From positions 1-64,000 of the forward strand of contig NZ_CAJPRT010000007.1 of the NCBI RefSeq assembly GCF_905373215.1: a stretch of DNA of 64,000 nt, given 5' to 3'. Made by a program: the position numbers and the translations under genes. The DNA comes from an uncultured Campylobacter sp. (GTDB lineage Bacteria > Campylobacterota > Campylobacteria > Campylobacterales > Campylobacteraceae). The notes under the pieces were generated by a model, which worked only from the letters and a program-made list of their open reading frames with translations, ran no database searches and was not told the origin of the DNA. Below are positions 52,939 to 62,331 of this stretch, one piece after another (positions within the stretch are counted from its first letter, which is position 1; every line of letters begins with the position of its first letter).

Positions 52939-53469
52939 GTCGGCGGAATTTCTCGGTACGCGTGATGAAATTTTATGAAGTTTTAGTGCGGGTGTGCGGC
53001 GGAATTTTGCGCTGTGCTGCCGCATAAGTGGAGCTGGCTTTATGGATTTTGCCGCGCGCCTTAAGTACAACGCGCCGAAATTTCATAAAATTTTAGCAAG
53101 AGATCGCTTCATAAAATTCTGCAAATTTCACGGAGAGCCGCGCGAAATTTATAGGGCTATCTTGTAGAATTTGGGTAAAATTCCGTCGCTTTGCGTTATT
53201 AAAATTTTACGAAATTTTGCAGCTCGCGCACGACGCGATAAATTGCATGGAGCTAAAATGGCAATCGCGCGACAAATTTCGTAAAATTTAAGCGGGAGCC
53301 GTGCAGCAAAATCCGATATAATTCCGCGAAATTTTATAGGATTTCACGAAATTCTAGCAGGCGCTCGTATGCACTTTGCGGCGCATGAGCAGTTTTACGA
53401 TCGTAATTGCGCGGAATTTTTCGCAGACACTCGCGGGTGCCGTCTGCGTAATTTGAGAAAAGGACAAAA
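52939..53469. other. RAATTY-saturated spacer
   Basis: I count about 17 RAATTY hexamers in 531 bases and no gene. AAAAGGA at 53458-53464 is the ribosome site of the TSUP gene. Confidence 0.5.
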
Positions 53470-54231
53470 ATGGAGCTTGAGCTTTGGCAGTTCGTGGTGC
53501 TTTTTGCGGCAGCGTTTTTCGGCGGATTTATCGACTCGATCGCGGGCGGCGGCGGGCTGATCTCGCTGCCTGCGCTGCTTGCCGTGGGCGTTCCGCCGCA
53601 TGTAGCGATCGCCACAAATAGATTTCAAGGCAGTTTCGGAAGCTTCACCGCCGCTTTAAATTTCATCCGCAAGGGCTACGTCGATGCGGCGGAGATCCTG
53701 CGCGGCGTGATTTTTACGTTCGTAGGCGGGCTAGTCGGCGCTTATGTCCTGCTTCTAATCGATGCGAAATTCCTAAACTACCTCATTCCGATCCTGCTGC
53801 TGGCGCTTTTCTTTTATATGATTTTTTCGCCAAACCTAGGCGAAGCGCCCGCAAGACCTAAGATGTCAAAAAATAGCTTTTACGCGATTTTTGGGCTTGT
53901 TTTGGGGTTTTATGATGGGTTTTTCGGTCCCGGTACAGGCTCGTTTTGGACGTTTGCGCTCGCAGGAATTTTGGGGCTTTATATGAAAAAGGCGGTCGCA
54001 TACACGAAGGTTTTAAATTTCACCTCAAACATCGTCTCTTTAGGCGTTTTTATCATCGGCGGGCAAATTTTATGGCTCGTCGGAGCGGTGATGGCGGTCG
54101 GGCAGATCGCGGGCAGCTTCGCAGGCTCAAGCCTAGTAATGCGATGCGACGTAAAATTCGTGCGCAAGATGCTTCTGTTCGTCGTTGCCGCGACGATTTT
54201 AAAGCTGCTTTATGGACTGATTGCAAATTGA
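53470..54231 (+). CDS. TSUP (TauE/SafE) family membrane exporter
   Basis: The 253-residue protein has about eight membrane helices. The family signatures are GGFIDSIAGGGGLISLPALLAVG (about 18-40) followed by AIATNR, and in the second half GFYDGFFGPGTGSFW (about 147-161). TSUP proteins export sulfite, sulfoacetate or related organosulfur anions, or take up such compounds; the substrate is not predictable. It stands alone, with ATG preceded by AAAAGGAC. Confidence 0.9.
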   Translation: MELELWQFVVLFAAAFFGGFIDSIAGGGGLISLPALLAVGVPPHVAIATNRFQGSFGSFTAALNFIRKGYVDAAEILRGVIFTFVGGLVGAYVLLLIDAKFLNYLIPILLLALFFYMIFSPNLGEAPARPKMSKNSFYAIFGLVLGFYDGFFGPGTGSFWTFALAGILGLYMKKAVAYTKVLNFTSNIVSLGVFIIGGQILWLVGAVMAVGQIAGSFAGSSLVMRCDVKFVRKMLLFVVAATILKLLYGLIAN

Positions 54232-55588
54232 TTACAGACCGGTTGAGGGCCGATCTCAGGCTAATTTCAAGCTAAAATCATAGAATTTTATACAGGATTT
54301 CGTATAAAATTTCGCGTAAAATTTTATGAGCTCTCGCTGATATGCTACGGCAGCGTCGATCTTACCGTAGCATTACACAGATTACACTGCGACGGAGCCG
54401 ACTTTGCTACCGCGACAGCGCCGATCTTGCCGCCTCGATGGTGCTTAGTTTACTGCTGCGGCGTCGATTTTGCCGCAGTGTTGCGCCGAACTTACTGCGA
54501 CACTGCCAATTTACTACTGCAGCGTCGATTATATCGTAGCTTCGCGCTGATCTTGTCGCGACTACGCTAATTTCCCGCTGCTGCGATGTTGATTCTATTG
54601 CCGTTGCGTCGGAGGTCTCGCTTGTCGCGAGGTCTTTGATTTTATTTTTTCGATATCGCTGATTTTGCTCCGCTACATCGACTACTTCGTTGCCGCGCTT
54701 GTTACTGCGAGGATTTTAATTGCATTGCGCGGTGTCGCACTGATTTTTTTATGACGGCGCTGTTCTTTCTGCTGCGATGGTGGCGATTTTGGCGTTGCTT
54801 TTACCGCCCCGTCGCCCGTATCACTACCGTGGGGAGCTTGATTTTGCTGTCGCGACATTGATGGTCTTGATGGTGCAAAGATTTGATTTGCTGCACAACG
54901 ATGCCGATAAAGTTTCGTCCATTCGCATCGGTTAAATTTAGCCACACTGCCCGTATCTATTTCGTCGTATCGCCATGCATTCATGCGGTCTGTCCGCCGC
55001 CGATAGAGTCGTCGTATTGCCGAGCGCGCGGCGTTATCATGCCCGCATTGATGAAATTAATCGGATACCGTCGCGCACGCCTCTTTCCAGCTTACTCGCT
55101 TTTTAAAATACACGCCACCGTTAGCGAGCTGTTTTGCTCGCCCTGCGCTCGTGCCGACAGTTCAACCATTTGCTATGCAGATTCGCCGCCGTGCCCGTAT
55201 AGATTAAATTTAGTCGCACTTTCACGCGCTGTTTTCTGCGCCCGTCAGCTTTTTAAATTTTGCCGTTTCGCCGCCACGGCTTGTTATTTCGCGCTAGCTT
55301 CTCGCATATTGTCCGCTGTATTTGTGCGATAAATTTAACCGTATTGCCGCACCTACCGTTTCACTCTGATATCGTAGGCGAAATTTTGCCTATCCATGCC
55401 ATTTAAATTTGTCGCATTACTGCGTATCTGTTTCGCTTCGCCCGCCGAAATTTACCCGCCTCTTGCCGCCAATTAAATTTCCTCACACCCGCCACACTCG
55501 CAATCTCGCTCGCAAAATTCCGCCGCCTAAAGCAATGCTAAAATATTTTGCGATAAAATGGGCGAAATTTTTTACAAAGGATTTTTCT
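54232..55588. other. 1.36-kb spacer with a degenerate repeat array
   Basis: No gene is supported; open frames at 54342-54539, 54682-54984 and 54883-55332 have unnatural composition. Bases about 54330-54900 hold many loosely related 24-30-base units around CTGCGRCRGCGYCGATYTTRCCGC, some forming hairpins (GCTACGG/CCGTAGC at 54345-54372; CTGCGGC/GCCGCAG near 54456-54478). After 54940 the texture changes to TAAATTT/GCCG-rich sequence. AAAGGA precedes ridA. Confidence 0.5.
54330..54900. repeat. Degenerate short-repeat array
   Basis: Words of the type GCGYCGATYTTRCCGC recur about every 25-35 bases, with heavy divergence. Units tend to be self-complementary. No fixed repeat-spacer alternation exists, so it is not a CRISPR array. 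It could be a decayed repetitive gene, a hairpin-element cluster or simple-sequence drift. Confidence 0.45.
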
Positions 55589-55966
55589 ATGCAGATTATC
55601 TCGACTCCCGATGCGGCGCAGGCCATCGGACCGTACTCCCAGGCGATCAAGGCGGGCGGGCTCATCTTTACCTCGGGGCAGATCGCGCTTAAGCCCGACG
55701 GCGAGTTTGTCGCGGGCGGCGTGGAGGCGCAGGCAAGGCAGGTTTTGCAAAACCTCGCCGCGATCCTGAAAGAGGCGGGCGCGACGCTGCAAGATGCCGT
55801 CAAAACGACGATTTTTCTGGCCGATATGGGCGATTTTGCCGCGGTGAACGAGATATACGCAGCGGCGTTCGGCGAGCACAAGCCGGCTCGCAGCACGGTG
55901 CAGGTCGCCAAACTCCCCAAGGGGGCGCTTGTGGAGATCGAAGTAATAGCGCTGGCTAGGGCTTAG
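55589..55966 (+). CDS. ridA: RidA family enamine/imine deaminase
   Basis: The 125-residue protein hydrolyses reactive enamines and imines such as 2-aminoacrylate released by PLP enzymes. Family blocks are AIGPYSQAIKAGGLIFTSGQIAL (about 12-34), LKEAGATLQDAVKTTIFLADMGDFAAVNEIY (about 62-92) and the catalytic-site segment PARSTVQVAKLPKGALVEIEVIA with the conserved Arg. Length is standard. I chose ATG 55589 with CAAAGGA nine bases upstream; the upstream open frame to 55409 is non-coding spacer. Confidence 0.95.
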   Translation: MQIISTPDAAQAIGPYSQAIKAGGLIFTSGQIALKPDGEFVAGGVEAQARQVLQNLAAILKEAGATLQDAVKTTIFLADMGDFAAVNEIYAAAFGEHKPARSTVQVAKLPKGALVEIEVIALARA

Positions 55967-56182
55967 CGCTAAATTTAGATCGCTAGAACTCTGTCGGTTC
56001 GCGTTTGCGGTCAAAATTTATGCGCGGACCGCTTTAAATTTAAGCGGCTCGCTTTAGCCTTGAAGCTGCGCGAGCTTTTAAATTTAGATTCTCAAAGCCG
56101 CGCCAAAGGCCCGCGGGTTCATGCAAACAGCGCGTCTCGGTGCGCTAAGGCATCAAAATTTCTCGCTCAAAATAGGATCAAA

Positions 56183-56878
56183 ATGATATAAAAGCTTATT
56201 CAAAAATCTAAAAATATCACGGCCGCGGGACGCAGCGACATAGAGCCCGCATGGATTGTGCAGGCGCAGCGGCGGCTCGGTTTCGCGCTGCCTGCGAACT
56301 ACAAGCAGGTGCTGCTAAGATACGCTAGCGTGAGCGCGGCGGGGACGGAGCTAAAAACGATCGCGCCGCCCGAGTTTGCGGATAGTGCCGACGCCGACAT
56401 CTGCTACACGTATGAGGTAAATCTAAAAAATGGCCTATTCGCCGCGGACGAGCTCGTATTTTTGCAGCTCGAGGACGAGGAGTATTATTTTAAAATTTCG
56501 CCCGCAAGCGACATAGCGGACGGCTCGTCTAATACGGCGCGTGGCAAGACGGCGGAGAGCATGAGCGGCGAAGCCGCGGGTGAGAAGGCGCGCGATACGG
56601 TAGCCGACGGTGCGGAAAATAGGGCATCTGGCGACGAAGCGCTCGCGGATAGATCGCTGGATGCGGCATGTGATATAAATGCCGAAGCAGCAGATGAAAC
56701 GACGTGCAAAGCTGCAGGCGCGACAATGAGCGAGGCGGCAAGTAGAGCGACGAAAGAGATAACGAGCGAGCAGGCAGGCGACGCGCCGTGCGAATACCCC
56801 GTATATGTGCGCGACTACGCAGAGGGTGAGGATAGGCTTTTCGCGGACGATTTTTACGGGTTTTTGGAAAAATTTTAA
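56183..56878 (+). pseudogene. SMI1/KNR4 (SUKH) gene with stop at codon 3
   Basis: ATG 56183 has AGGA five bases upstream, then ATA, then TAA (56189-56191), and the same frame continues KLIQKSKNITAAGRSDIEPAW, RRLGFALPANYKQVLL and onward. This is a normal SUKH N-terminus, with DLYGFLEKF-like DFYGFLEKF at the end. A single base change (for example GAA to TAA) explains it. Translation could restart at GTG 56258, giving 206 residues lacking the first helix. A 100-residue Ala/Glu/Asp/Ser insert (about 90-190 of the short form) lies inside the fold and lacks RAATTY words. No toxin neighbour. Confidence 0.6.
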
Positions 56879-56911
56879 GACGAAATTTAACGCAAAATCA
56901 GGAGAGGCGAA

Positions 56912-57928
56912 ATGGGACTGTTTGACATCTTTAAAAATGATAAATTTGACGTCGACGTGCGCTCGGACGGCGTTTTTATCGGCGGCGTAAACTGCGAGTT
57001 TGATCTAGCTAAGTTTAACGAAGCCTTGGGCCAGCCGCGCGTGATCGATGACGGAGATGGCAAAAGCCGATATTTTTGGGATGAAGCGGGGATTTTCGCC
57101 TTCGTGCGCGCAGACAAGCTCGCAGAACCGAGGCTTTCCGAGATAGTTTTGATGCTTGAGGTCGCAAAGGGCGTGCAGCACGAGGTTCCGCACAAGCTCT
57201 ACGGCGGCGCATTCACGCTTGAGGGCAGGCCACCGATTGAGGCCGTGCCGGAGCAGGAGCTGCGCGGCGCATATATATTTTTGGAGCTTAGCCTAGGCAA
57301 ATTCGAAGTCTCGCTAGCTCTCGCCGAGGCTGTGCAGGAGCACATAGGTGCGATGGACTTCGCCGAGCGCTTCGCTAAGCGCGACACCGACGAGATCGCA
57401 GACATCGTGCGAGCTGCGAAAATGCCGATAGGGCGCGTCTGCATCAATCAGAAGGCGAAAAAGGCGAAGCGAAAACCGAGCGATAAATTTAAGCTTCCGC
57501 GCGCGGCTGGCGAGACGCTTCTGTTTAAAAATTTCAATTTCAAAATCGCCGTGATGAACGAGCTGATGTATGAAAAATCCCTGCTACAGCCCAAATTTGA
57601 CGTGTTTGAGTACTGCGAAGAGCGAGGCATCGATCCGTACGCGGACTTCGGCGCGCTGCCGCAAGCCAAAAAGTGGTTCAAGGACTATCCGGTTCCCGCA
57701 GATTTGGCGGAGCAGGTGAGCGAGCTATATCTTGACGGCGGAAACGAAATTTACCTACAAATCGCGCCTGATTGGGACGGCGAAGATGAGCTTTTCGACA
57801 TTAAAAACATTGACGCCGCCGAGCTTGCGCCCTTCATTAATCTTAAGAAAATCGAGACGACCGGCATCGGTATATCGAAAAAGGCGCGAAAAGCCTGCGC
57901 GGATGCGGGGATTACGGTAGTCGATTGA
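56912..57928 (+). CDS. DUF6892-type protein
   Basis: The 338-residue protein has an N-terminal domain of about 130 residues (VRSDGVFIGGVNCEFDLAKFNEALGQPR, then YFWDEAGIFAFV) resembling DUF7738, and a C-terminal domain (about 205-335) resembling DUF6892: NFNFKIAVMNELMYEKSLLQPKFDVFEY, then ELYLDGGNEIYLQIAPDWDGEDELFDI. Both assignments are by eye. A Lys-rich linker (KAKKAKRKPSDKF) separates them. Such genes commonly sit with SUKH-type immunity genes, as here. ATG with AGGAG upstream. Confidence 0.7.
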   Translation: MGLFDIFKNDKFDVDVRSDGVFIGGVNCEFDLAKFNEALGQPRVIDDGDGKSRYFWDEAGIFAFVRADKLAEPRLSEIVLMLEVAKGVQHEVPHKLYGGAFTLEGRPPIEAVPEQELRGAYIFLELSLGKFEVSLALAEAVQEHIGAMDFAERFAKRDTDEIADIVRAAKMPIGRVCINQKAKKAKRKPSDKFKLPRAAGETLLFKNFNFKIAVMNELMYEKSLLQPKFDVFEYCEERGIDPYADFGALPQAKKWFKDYPVPADLAEQVSELYLDGGNEIYLQIAPDWDGEDELFDIKNIDAAELAPFINLKKIETTGIGISKKARKACADAGITVVD

Positions 57929-58670
57929 GTGTAGGAACAGACTTTGAGCTATACAGCGCGCGGTTTAAAAAGCTGAAGTAGGCTTTTAAACTGCGGTACG
58001 CGCTCTTAAAAGGTCGTAATTGTTACCGTGCCGCGCAAAATTCTACTTATAGCGAGCGCTATGAATGAGCTTTGAAAGGCGCTTGGCGAAGCATCTGACA
58101 CATCTAATCTGGCGCGCGTTAAAAGCTTAGAGGAAGCCTATTTACAGCGTAAGAGCTGCGTCGCTGAATACGCTAGATGAGTGCGTCGCGCGAGTAAATA
58201 ATTTTCTTTTTGGCTTTTATGGAAAATTCACTGCGCAGCAAGTGGGTTAAATTTACCGCTTTTAAATTTTAAAATTTACAAAGAGCGCGCGCGGCTTTTA
58301 ATGTGCGATTAAATTTAGACTTCATAGCGGCTTAAATTCTAAGCGCAGTTAAATGCGTTTTTAATTCTGTTTGTAGCTGTATCATGTCATAAAATAGGGC
58401 AAGAGAACAGATCGCGTTTGCGCGCGTGTGGCGCGGATTAAATTAAAATTTCAGCTTTGAAATTTAGCCCGAATTTAAGGCTCGCACTTAAGAAGTGGTT
58501 TTGCGCGCTGATACCGAAAGCCTAGAAGATGTTTTAAATGCTCAAGTCTAGAAAGTATTTTGCAGGCGGTTCGCAAGAAAGTATTTTTGAAATCCGCACC
58601 CAGAGTGTATTAAAACTAACAGAACGCGGTTCTGCTTTGCTGTTCTAAAACGCCGCTTCGAGGCTAAATT
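57929..58670. other. 742-base spacer
   Basis: No gene is supported. At 58061-58190 one frame reads like a short coding remnant (KALGEASDTSNLARVKSLEEAYLQ) with a stop right after codon 4 and another near its end; this is too little to call. AAATTT words appear at 58240-58330 and 58430-58480. Confidence 0.35.
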
Positions 58671-59357
58671 TCATAGCCGCATAAAGCCGTCGTCGTAGCT
58701 GCCTTCTAGCTTGCGGCGCATATCCTCGCGCCATTTTGGCGTAAGCGTCGTAAGTAGGTTAAATTTTGCTAACAGCCCTTCATCGAGGCGATCGCCGTAA
58801 AATAGACGGTTAAGCTCCATCACGCTCATCATAGCGGGGTCGCGCTCTACGACGTAGATCTCGTCGCCTGCGCGGCACGAGCCAGCCTCCAGCACGCGGT
58901 AGTACCAGCCGGTAAGTCCGCTGCGCGCGATCTCCGCCGTCATCTCCGCGTTACCCCAGCGCATCGAGAGCTTGTAGCAGGGCTTGCGCGGCTGGCTTAC
59001 TTGTAGCACCAGCGAGCCTATGCGGTGCACATCGCCGATGCAGACGTTTTGCTCGTGTAATCCGCTGATCGTGAGGTTTTCGCCCATTGCGCCGTAGGCT
59101 AGATTTTTAAGCCCCAAAAATCTCTCCCATGCGGCGTAATTTTGCAGCGAGTTGGCAAAAATCGCCTTCTCCTCTCCGCCGTGATGCAGCGTGTCAGCTA
59201 CTGCGTCGCCCTCGAATCCAAGCTCATTCGCGCGCACTTCGCCCGCTCTAGCTTGCTTGAATATCGCCGTCTCCCAGCGCCTTTTTAGAGGCTGCGTAGC
59301 GCGCTCGTCGCCGTAAGTGCGCGGTTGCCCGGTCAGCAATGCCTTTAAAACGGGCAT
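58671..59357 (-). CDS. MOSC-domain protein (YiiM type)
   Basis: The 228-residue protein has a MOSC domain (about 30-165: LGFEGDAVADTLHHGGEEKAIF, YGAMGENLTISGLHE, IGSLVLQVSQPRKPCYKL with the conserved Cys near 142) and the C-terminal 3-alpha domain (about 170-228) found in YiiM. YiiM reduces N-hydroxylated compounds using the molybdenum cofactor bound via the Cys. ATG with AAGGAGCG. It is monocistronic, facing away from the symporter gene on the same strand. Confidence 0.87.
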   Translation of the reverse strand: MPVLKALLTGQPRTYGDERATQPLKRRWETAIFKQARAGEVRANELGFEGDAVADTLHHGGEEKAIFANSLQNYAAWERFLGLKNLAYGAMGENLTISGLHEQNVCIGDVHRIGSLVLQVSQPRKPCYKLSMRWGNAEMTAEIARSGLTGWYYRVLEAGSCRAGDEIYVVERDPAMMSVMELNRLFYGDRLDEGLLAKFNLLTTLTPKWREDMRRKLEGSYDDGFMRL

Positions 59358-59503
59358 TTTTCGCTCCTTAAAATTTGCATGCGTTCTCCTTAAATCATAA
59401 AATTTAGGCTAGGATTTTAGCTTGAAAAGAATTTTAAAATTCTAAATTTTGCGGCGATTTTGCGCTAAATTCCAAGCGCGGGCTTGAAATTTAGGGCGCG
59501 GCG

Positions 59504-60916
59504 TTATTTGTAGTCGTTTGCGTCGTAGCTTTTGCCGTCGTTAAAGTCGCTCAAAAGCCGCACGACGACGGGGCTAAGCAGGATGATTGCGATTAAGTTG
59601 GGGATCACCATCAGTCCGTTAAACATATCGGCTAGCCCCCAGACTAGGTCGATCTTTTGCACGCTTCCTATGAATACGAATGCAACGACCAAAATTTGCA
59701 AGAGCTTGACGAATTTTGCGCCCAGGAGGTATCGCACGTTGATCTCGGCGAAGTAATACCAGCCCAAAATCGTGGTAAATGCGAAGAAAAACAGGCAGAT
59801 CGCCACGAAGCCGTAGCCGCCGCTGCGACCCAAAATTTGCGATCCGAAGGCCTCCTGCACCAGCGAGATGCCCGAAAATACCGCCTTGCCGTTTTCGAAG
59901 GTGACTACGTCGGTGCTGAGTACGACGAAAACGGTGATGTTAAGCACGATGAATGTATCGACGAAAACGCCCATTATGCCGAGCACGGCTTGATCTACGG
60001 GGTGTTTGACGTTCGCCGCGGCGTGTGCGTGCGGCGTCGAGCCCATGCCGGCTTCGTTTGAAAAGAGTCCGCGCGCGATGCCGTATCTCATCGCAGTAGC
60101 GATCGTAGCGCCCGTAGCGCCGCCCCAGGCAGCGGATGGATCGAACGCGGCTTTGAATATCAACGCGATGACGGATGGAATTTTATCGAAATTTGAGCCG
60201 ATGATGACGAGACCCACCAGCACGTAGCAGATCGCCATTATAGGCACGACCTTTTCGGCTACGCGCGCGATCGCTTTGACGCCGCCGAAAAAGATGACGC
60301 AGCAGATGAGCGCTAAGGTCGCGCCGCTCACCCACTTCGGAATCCCGAATGCGCCGCTAAAGCCGTCTGAGATGGAGTTTGCCTGCACCATATTACCCAT
60401 GAAGCCTAAAGCAAAGATGATGGCTAGCGCAAAAAACGCCGCTAAAGGCTTGGCAAAGGGGCTTTTAAGTCCGCGGCTGATGTAAAACGCGGGCCCTCCG
60501 ATCATATGTCCGCTATCGTCCTTGGTGCGGTAAATTTGAGCCAGGCAGATCTCTGCGAAATTCGTCGCCATGCCTAAAAACGCTGCGCACCACATCCAAA
60601 ATATCGCACCCGGCCCGCCCATCACTAACGCGGTGCTGGCGCCTACCAGGTTGCCCGTACCGACCTGCGCCGCGATCGCCGTGGCGACGGCTTGGAACGA
60701 GCTCATGCCGCTTTTGCCCGCAGCCTCGCCGTGCAGGGAGAAGTTGCCGAAAAGCTTGTGCGCACCCATTCTAAATTTAAAAATTTGCACTAAATGCAAG
60801 CGTGCCGTAAAATACGCGCCGGTACCGCAAAGTAGGGCGATTAGAAAGTACGGACCCCACAAAAAGGAGTTGATTGCGTCAATTGTGGCAGTGAGTTTGT
60901 CGAAAAAATTTTGCAT
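59504..60916 (-). CDS. Alanine or glycine:cation symporter (AGCS family)
   Basis: The 470-residue inner-membrane symporter has about 11 hydrophobic segments. Family motifs are SSFQAVATAIAAQVGTGNLVGASTALVMGGPGAIFWMW (about 73-110), FSNEAGMGSTPHAHAAA (about 285-300) and an LGWYYFAEIN block near 400. These proteins import alanine or glycine with Na+. It probably supplies amino acid for catabolism, in keeping with the aspartate-based metabolism of the window. ATG start with GGAAAAGATC upstream. Confidence 0.9.
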   Translation of the reverse strand: MQNFFDKLTATIDAINSFLWGPYFLIALLCGTGAYFTARLHLVQIFKFRMGAHKLFGNFSLHGEAAGKSGMSSFQAVATAIAAQVGTGNLVGASTALVMGGPGAIFWMWCAAFLGMATNFAEICLAQIYRTKDDSGHMIGGPAFYISRGLKSPFAKPLAAFFALAIIFALGFMGNMVQANSISDGFSGAFGIPKWVSGATLALICCVIFFGGVKAIARVAEKVVPIMAICYVLVGLVIIGSNFDKIPSVIALIFKAAFDPSAAWGGATGATIATAMRYGIARGLFSNEAGMGSTPHAHAAANVKHPVDQAVLGIMGVFVDTFIVLNITVFVVLSTDVVTFENGKAVFSGISLVQEAFGSQILGRSGGYGFVAICLFFFAFTTILGWYYFAEINVRYLLGAKFVKLLQILVVAFVFIGSVQKIDLVWGLADMFNGLMVIPNLIAIILLSPVVVRLLSDFNDGKSYDANDYK

Positions 60917-61148
60917 GATCTTTTCCGTGAATTTAAGATGCGAAAATATATTTTAAAAACTCTTAAATTCCTATAAATCGAGGGAAATTTAAGCGAAATT
61001 TTAAAGCGTTTTTATCATTTTACTCAAGCATTAAGCAAAGCGGTATGTGCCGTTTGCTCTGCATGCCAGCTTGCCAGCCAGATAAGCAGCTTAGAATTCC
61101 CGCCTTAGCTGTCGAAATTTGCAAAGCAATCAACTGAAATTTTTAAGC

Positions 61149-61979
61149 CTATTCATCACCGCCGATTTTGAAAACGAACATCTTGCATGCGTTACAAAAG
61201 GCAGGGATCAGGCTAAATAGGCGCCCTTTGAGGCTCCAGTGGCTTTTATACATTTTCAGCATTGCAGCCTCTTTGGCGAAGCAGATATGCGCACTATCCC
61301 AGCTCTGCACCTCTGCACCGCCGCCGATACCCATTTTAAAGGGTGCGTTTTGCATGTGTTTCATCGCGTCATGGCGCCTAGAGTCGAATTTCCTAACCGA
61401 AAACTCGCTCATAAAGTCGCTCAGCACGTAGCCGCGGAATTTTTGCGCAAGCGCGATAAAAAATTTTTTAAATTCCTCCTTTTCAAAATACATACTCACC
61501 CCCTCCAAGATGAAGATGTAGCTCGCGCTGCCGTGCTTTGCGACCAGCTCATCCATCCACGAGGGATCTAGCATCGAGTAGGGCAGACTGAAGTTATTCT
61601 TTGCTTTGGGCAGTAGTGCGTCGCGTGCGGCGATGACATCGTGTAGGTCGAGGTCGTAAAATAGGGCGCTCGGTAGGTCTTTTTGCAATCTAAGCGGGCG
61701 AGTGTCGAGCCCCGCGCCAAGTTGCACGATGATAGGGCGGTCGAACTCCGCCGCGAGCCGCAGCGTCTCGTCGTCAAAAAATTTCGCGCGGATAACGGTG
61801 CCCGTTTTGCTAAGGCGCGCGTCGTTAAATTTCGCAAAATCATAATCGATCTGCTCTACGACGGCGCTTGAAAACGGATCATTTAGAATCGGATCCTTGT
61901 CTTTGAAATCCAAGTGGCGCATATAGACATTGATTAGCAGCGTCTCGGAGACGTTATTTTTAAAATTTAACTTTTGCAT
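61149..61979 (-). CDS. LCMT/TcmP-type SAM-dependent O-methyltransferase
   Basis: The 276-residue protein belongs to the leucine-carboxyl-methyltransferase-like family: ETLLINVYMRHLDFKDKDPILND near the start, then IIVQLGAGLDTRPLRL (SAM motif, about 80-95), FYDLDLHDVI (about 108) and FILEGVSMYFEKEEF (about 154-168). Bacterial members methylate small carboxylates or polyketides; the substrate is unknown. I chose ATG 61979 with GAAAGG six bases upstream. ATG 62036 with AAGGA is an equally spaced alternative adding 19 residues. Confidence 0.82.
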   Translation of the reverse strand: MQKLNFKNNVSETLLINVYMRHLDFKDKDPILNDPFSSAVVEQIDYDFAKFNDARLSKTGTVIRAKFFDDETLRLAAEFDRPIIVQLGAGLDTRPLRLQKDLPSALFYDLDLHDVIAARDALLPKAKNNFSLPYSMLDPSWMDELVAKHGSASYIFILEGVSMYFEKEEFKKFFIALAQKFRGYVLSDFMSEFSVRKFDSRRHDAMKHMQNAPFKMGIGGGAEVQSWDSAHICFAKEAAMLKMYKSHWSLKGRLFSLIPAFCNACKMFVFKIGGDE

Positions 61980-62331
61980 AAAGTGCCTTTCTTGCGGTAT
62001 CGTCGCGAGCAAATGCCGCTTATTTTTAATATGCATTATTATATCCTTGCTAAATAAAATTTCAATAAAATGATATGAATTTTTATTTAGAGGTAGAATT
62101 TTAAATTCGCGCCGCGGGTTTTGGCTATAATTTCGCCGTATAAAGCTCAATTAATTTTTGAAATTTTACGCGATGCAAAGCGCGGGTAAAATTTAGAATT
62201 TTAATAGCTATAAAATTTATTAGCTCCGGCGACCTAGATGCGCAGCTATAGCGCGGATAGTAAATTTAGTCCGCACAGCTTTATCTTTGTCTAAATATTT
62301 CATTGTATAATTCTTAGCTTTTGGAGGTTAT
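61980..62331 (+). promoter_or_regulatory. Spacer with Crp/Fnr-gene promoter (-10 at 62306-62311)
   Basis: TGTATAAT at 62304-62311 is an extended -10 about 20 bases before the ATG of the regulator. Many AAATTT/GAATTT words lie at 62050-62220. An alternative N-terminus of the methyltransferase covers part of the left side. Confidence 0.5.

Noticed and set aside
54330..54900. CRISPR array
   Set aside because: The recurring words are too divergent, spacing is irregular and there are no unique spacers of constant size; no cas genes are present.
54883..55332. Open frame of 149 codons in the large spacer
   Set aside because: Cys/Ala/Ser-rich nonsense from repeat-like DNA; no ribosome site, no domain, and no conserved pattern.
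58061..58190. Short coding remnant in the spacer after the DUF6892-type gene
   Set aside because: One stop after four codons and another near the end, no family match, and length too small to separate from chance.
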